DNA of 64,000 nt, from assembly GCA_951230915.1 (NCBI GenBank), contig OX579639.1, forward strand, positions 6,386,001 through 6,450,000, given 5' to 3'. Shown piece after piece: positions 60,388-64,000 of this stretch. Below the pieces are notes generated by a model. The model was not told the origin of the DNA and made no database searches. It saw nothing but the letters and a program-made list of their open reading frames with translations. Each line of letters begins with the position of its first letter. Within the stretch, counting starts at the first letter, position 1. This DNA comes from Antitrichia curtipendula. Taxonomy: Eukaryota > Streptophyta > Bryopsida > Hypnales > Leucodontaceae. Both the position numbers and the translations under genes were made by a program.

Positions 60388-62536
60388 GTCACAACCCCTT
60401 CTCGGAGATGGGATGCATGGCTTTTTGTAACTAGGGGTAGTCACAGCCCTTCGGGGAACTTGATGAACCTTGAAGGTTGGATGCATGCGTGGCAATCGCT
60501 GATTGGTTTTCCGATATTTTTGGATCAATGAATCTCAGAGGTTTGGGGTGTAGCATTCTCCTCCTCTGCAGCTGAAGAAACGGGCTCGGATGCCATTTTC
60601 TTGTAGAAAAATTAACCTTTGTACTCCGGGGTTTCACCTTTCACCCACCTTTTGCCAATTTTATCTTTGAAATTTTCATTTACTTAATTTCCTTATTAAG
60701 CTCAATCCATAAAAAATTATATATTTGAAGTTCTAGACTTACCCCAGCTCTGTGTAGGTTAAGACAACCTCCGAGGTTGCAACAAGGGGTAGTTGGGGGG
60801 GGGATATAACCCCTTTGAAATTGATGGGCTCCATTGGCTCCCAAATTTCTGCATGAAAGCTACAGCCTCAGGGAAAATCAGATTCTTTGAAGGGTTGTGA
60901 CTACCCCTACTGATTTCCCATTGTTTTTGGATTGCTCAACCTTCGAAGTTTTGCAAGTGCCATTCTTATGCTCTAGAGGCAAAGAAATGGGTTGCAAAAT
61001 GGTTTTCTTTGACAATCTTTAATATTCCTGGTCTAGATTTTCACCCCTTGGTCGTCATACTTTCACCCTTGTGCCAATTTGGCAAAGTTCTATAAACTTT
61101 GTAAAACTACGTTAAGCAAACCCTCTCTTTGAGATTTGGCAATGCATGCTCTACACACCAAAACAAAGTGTCATAACCCCTCCACACACAACGGCTCCCC
61201 ATTAGCTCCCTTTTTCCCTCATCAACACCTCAATCTCTAATAAAATTTGTGGAGGGGTTGTGACACCCCTTAATCCCTATCAATTTGAATCCAGGTAGTG
61301 AAATTTTTTGAATTTTTTTTAAGATGTGCGGTATTGCGAGAGATTTGTGGATATATAATTTTTATTTTAATCAGTATCTAGGAGAAAAAGTTATGGCACA
61401 ATAAGTCAAAAATAGAGTTTGGCAGGCAATACAAAAAAATAAAAAAATAAAAAAATAAATTTTAGTTTTTTTTTCTTCCTAAAACTATATATTTTTGTCT
61501 ACATTTGAAGCTTTGATTCATTCTATTTGGAGTAGTGATGAGAAAGTTATGAACAATCTTAGTTTTTCAGGCAATCTAAACATCTTCATGAAAAAATAAC
61601 TTACATAATTTATTTTTGAATGTGCATAACATTCAGTAGCCTTCAGAGAGTCTGCCTTTTCTTCTCCGAATTCTTCATCCACAAAATTCATCCTGACATC
61701 ATTAATATGAGCTACAGTGTTGGAATAGTAGCAACACACTTATGGTACGCTACATTTTTTTTTGCTAATTCTAGGACCATATTTGCAAATTAACAAATAA
61801 TTGTATTAGTGAAAGATGATTTGTCAGCACCCCAAATTATACAATCGAGTTATGTACCAATGCAATCAAGCCTACTGCCACCAACATTTTCTATTGAGTT
61901 TTCACCTTAGAAAAAAATCTCATGGAGTGGTAGGAGGTAAAACAACCCATGTGGGATAAGTAAATTAGAATTAGTAGTTTCTCAACCACTCATATTTAAG
62001 TCAAAAGTAGGAATTGCGTTTAAAGTATAAATTGAGACCTCACTTAGGCATAAAATTTGTCCACAACTTTTGATTGGAGGCTTTAAATCTCAAACGGATT
62101 TTGGAGATAAAACTTAAATTAATTAAATTTTTTTTCTTAATTCGAAGGTTTTTGAAAAAAGTTATTGTACTATGTCTAAACAAGGTCTAAAATTCTGCTT
62201 TAAAAACAATTCCTGCTTTTGACTTGAGTTCCTACTAATTCTAATTTAGATATCCCACATGGTTTGTATTACTTCCTACCACCATATATGTATATATAGA
62301 GATTGTCTCTGATATTTCCAACAAAAGAAATGAATAACTATCTACACTCTCAAAGGTAGAAGCTCTTTCATTATTTGCAAAGAATTTTTTGTTCAATATG
62401 TTATAGCTGTACTTTAAAGCTTTGAAGCTTAGGTATTTAATCTAATATAATTAGAAGCACCACGACGTTGAACTTGCTAACCTAGCTCACTACGGACAAG
62501 TCTCGTGGATTGACACTTGTCTTCAGTTTACTGATC
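60388..62536. other. Spacer with repeated (A)CAACCCC / GGGGTTGT motifs
   Basis: Between about 60395 and 61280 the motifs GGTTGTGACTACCCCT, GGGGTAGTCACAGCCC, ACAACCCCTTC and GGGGTTGTGACACCCC occur in both orientations about six times. A segment near 61360-61575 resembles part of the element at 28393. No gene was recognised. Confidence 0.5.
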
Positions 62537-62596
62537 ATGGTGTCGAACATACCAGACCATTTCATTTGTTGTATGGTGTGGTATATTCGACACCAT
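62537..62596. repeat. Strong foldback, 24-bp arms
   Basis: Arms 62537-62560 and 62573-62596 match as inverted repeats at 22 of 24 positions, with a 12-base loop; five further bases (CTGAT, 62531) pair outside a small bulge. The length is within the range of plant small-RNA hairpins, but nothing shows that it is transcribed. Confidence 0.8.
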
Positions 62597-62663
62597 TCTA
62601 TCAGGGAGGAGGCAGTAGTCAGTGGGACTGCTGAATCAACCATTTTTTTAGACATTTTGAAGT

Positions 62664-62694
62664 GTCTACAGTGTGGCAACACTTGGATGTAGAC
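62664..62694. repeat. Short hairpin close to the 62.5 kb foldback
   Basis: GTCTACA at 62664-62670 and TGTAGAC at 62688-62694 pair perfectly; GTGT and ACAC inside them can extend the stem. Confidence 0.7.
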
Positions 62695-62865
62695 AGTAGA
62701 GCGTGTGGTGAAACAATAGTGCCTAAATTTTTTTCATCCATCAAAAGCACCGGTTATTTATGTAGCAATATGGCATCTGTCCGGATGAGAGTTTTAGCTA
62801 GAATTGGCGAATAGGACTGGAAATGTTTAGTTCGTCATGGCTACCACATGCACAATTAGTTTCTA

Positions 62866-62957
62866 AATATGGCACCTAGAGGAGTAAAAGTTTTTTCAAA
62901 GTAGCACCTAGGGAGTATAGTTTTTCTCAATATGGCACCAAATTGTCTCAAAATGGC
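62866..62957. repeat. Degenerate tandem repeat, about 31 bp period
   Basis: AATATGGCACCTAG-type starts occur at about 62866, 62898 and 62929, each followed by a TTTTTCTC/TTTTTTC stretch; a shorter fourth copy may begin near 62950. Confidence 0.65.
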
Positions 62958-63348
62958 AGCAACTGCTGGTGACACATACTAAATACAAAATAGATGTTGT
63001 GAGGAACTGCTTGGGTCCACAGTGCACACTGTATACATACTATAAACGGTTCACATTCGCACATTATACCATCACCACCATGGCCACTACCACACCTCCC
63101 AATGTATTCAAAAGGACCATTAATTTAATATTTAGCTAGCAAGTAAGCAAGCTCCAGCACTGCAAGGAATTACTAAAATCTGCACTGCAAGAAATTACTA
63201 GAATCAATAGATCGATCAGTTACGTCCTCCACCAACCCCTCTAGATGTGCAACATGAATGTTCCTGGTTGCTCGCACACTTCATGATCTGGCTCCTACGT
63301 CAACGTCAACTGCACAATACAGCAGGCAATGAAAATGAAGTCCTTTAA

Positions 63349-63561
63349 CCTGCACAACAAGACTGCGAGCATAACATGGATCAGATGTATCGATTAGGCA
63401 AGTTCAATTCTAGCTAGTTGGGGATGGATCAATCAATCAACTAGAACCTGCATTGAACCTGCACAGCAAGACTGTGTGCATGACATGGATTGGATGTATC
63501 AATCATGCAAGTTCAATTCTAGCTAGTTGGGGATGGATCGATCAATCAACTAGAACTTGCA
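63349..63561. repeat. 109-bp tandem repeat containing a hairpin, two copies
   Basis: Copies begin CCTGCACA at 63349 and 63458. Both contain AAGTTCAATTCTAGCTAGTT followed by GGGGATGGATC and a CAACTAGAA that can pair back with the CTAGTTG. The left copy starts after a sequence (GTCAACTGCACAATACAGCA) that may be an older partial unit. Nothing coding is evident from 62700 to the window end. Confidence 0.8.
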
Positions 63562-64000
63562 TCTCAAACTTAAGGAAGGATGATTTTTTAACAAATATCG
63601 TATTGATTCCATAGCTTCAACCTGCGTACTGTAATTGTACATATTACGTGTATTTAGACGCACTGAATTAGTGTTGTTATAAAGTTTTCCAAAAGCGTAC
63701 GATTGATGTACTTTAATTATACAAATGTGATATCCAAAATGCACCTAAACTATACTAATAATAGTATAAGAATCATACATTATTGATATTCATTGTTTTT
63801 GAACTGATTCAGTGCATCCAAATATACATAATATGTATGATTATGGTACGCAGGTATGAAACCATGGAATCAGTATGATCATCATACGCAAGTATGCAGC
63901 CCCCAAGTTTGAAATGTGCACTGAACCAGGATGCGGTATGTTATGTTCTAGGTGAGCGTGCTAACTAGTTAGATTTGGCAAAAGGTAAGGGATCGGAACC

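Noticed and set aside
1..64000. CRISPR arrays, operons, rRNA or tRNA genes
   Set aside because: No regular spacer-repeat array, no closely packed co-oriented gene series, and no cloverleaf or rRNA-like block was seen; the window is a plant nuclear type.

Overview
The window reads as a nuclear segment of a land plant. The evidence is spliceosomal genes with GT-AG introns (21 exons in one gene), a TSET/TPLATE-complex subunit (TWD40-2, a family lost from animals and fungi), a plant-type nucleolin, a probable plastid-targeted protein, and very AT-rich intergenic DNA around GC-richer exons. The contrast between AT-rich spacers and GC-richer exons, and the low gene density, would suit a bryophyte or another early-diverging plant, but I cannot name the species.

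Layout. 1-4.1 kb: a GC-richer edge without a recognisable gene, one terminal-inverted-repeat (TIR) element, then AT-rich spacer. 4.1-13.5 kb (minus): a complete TWD40-2 gene; all 21 exons join in frame to 1441 residues, with one GC-AG intron. 13.7-21.5 kb: spacer with a TTAA-flanked element and a decayed unknown reading frame. 21.5-26.2 kb (minus): a five-exon leucine-rich-repeat protein (810 residues) of the plant STK11IP-like family; its first intron carries a 0.45 kb tandem duplication. 26.6-37.2 kb: repeat-rich spacer with short TIR elements and a dead Tc1/mariner transposon whose TIRs and TA target sites remain. 37.2-40.8 kb (plus): an isolated first exon of an RBMX2/Snu17-type splicing factor with an in-frame stop, three copies of a leader-like sequence, and a flavin amine oxidase gene cut off before its C-terminal FAD-binding part. 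40.8-50.4 kb: AT-rich spacer with an unrecognised 252-codon reading frame and two TIR elements. 50.4-53.6 kb (minus): a ten-exon nucleolin-like gene (399 residues) with a 5' UTR intron and a TIR element with perfect 27-bp ends about 300 bp upstream. 53.9-59 kb: spacer. 59.05-59.48 kb (plus): an intronless 144-residue plastid-type protein. 59.5-64 kb: spacer with a TIR element, strong foldbacks and a 109-bp tandem repeat.

The genes do not form a pathway: they are independent housekeeping genes for endocytic trafficking, ribosome biogenesis and plastid function. The least explained material is two families of small non-autonomous TIR elements (TTAA-flanked CCCCTAAAG ends, and TAAGGTAG ends), the orphan reading frame at 43.4-44.2 kb, and the damaged 37-41 kb locus. 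I saw no CRISPR array, operon, rRNA or tRNA gene.
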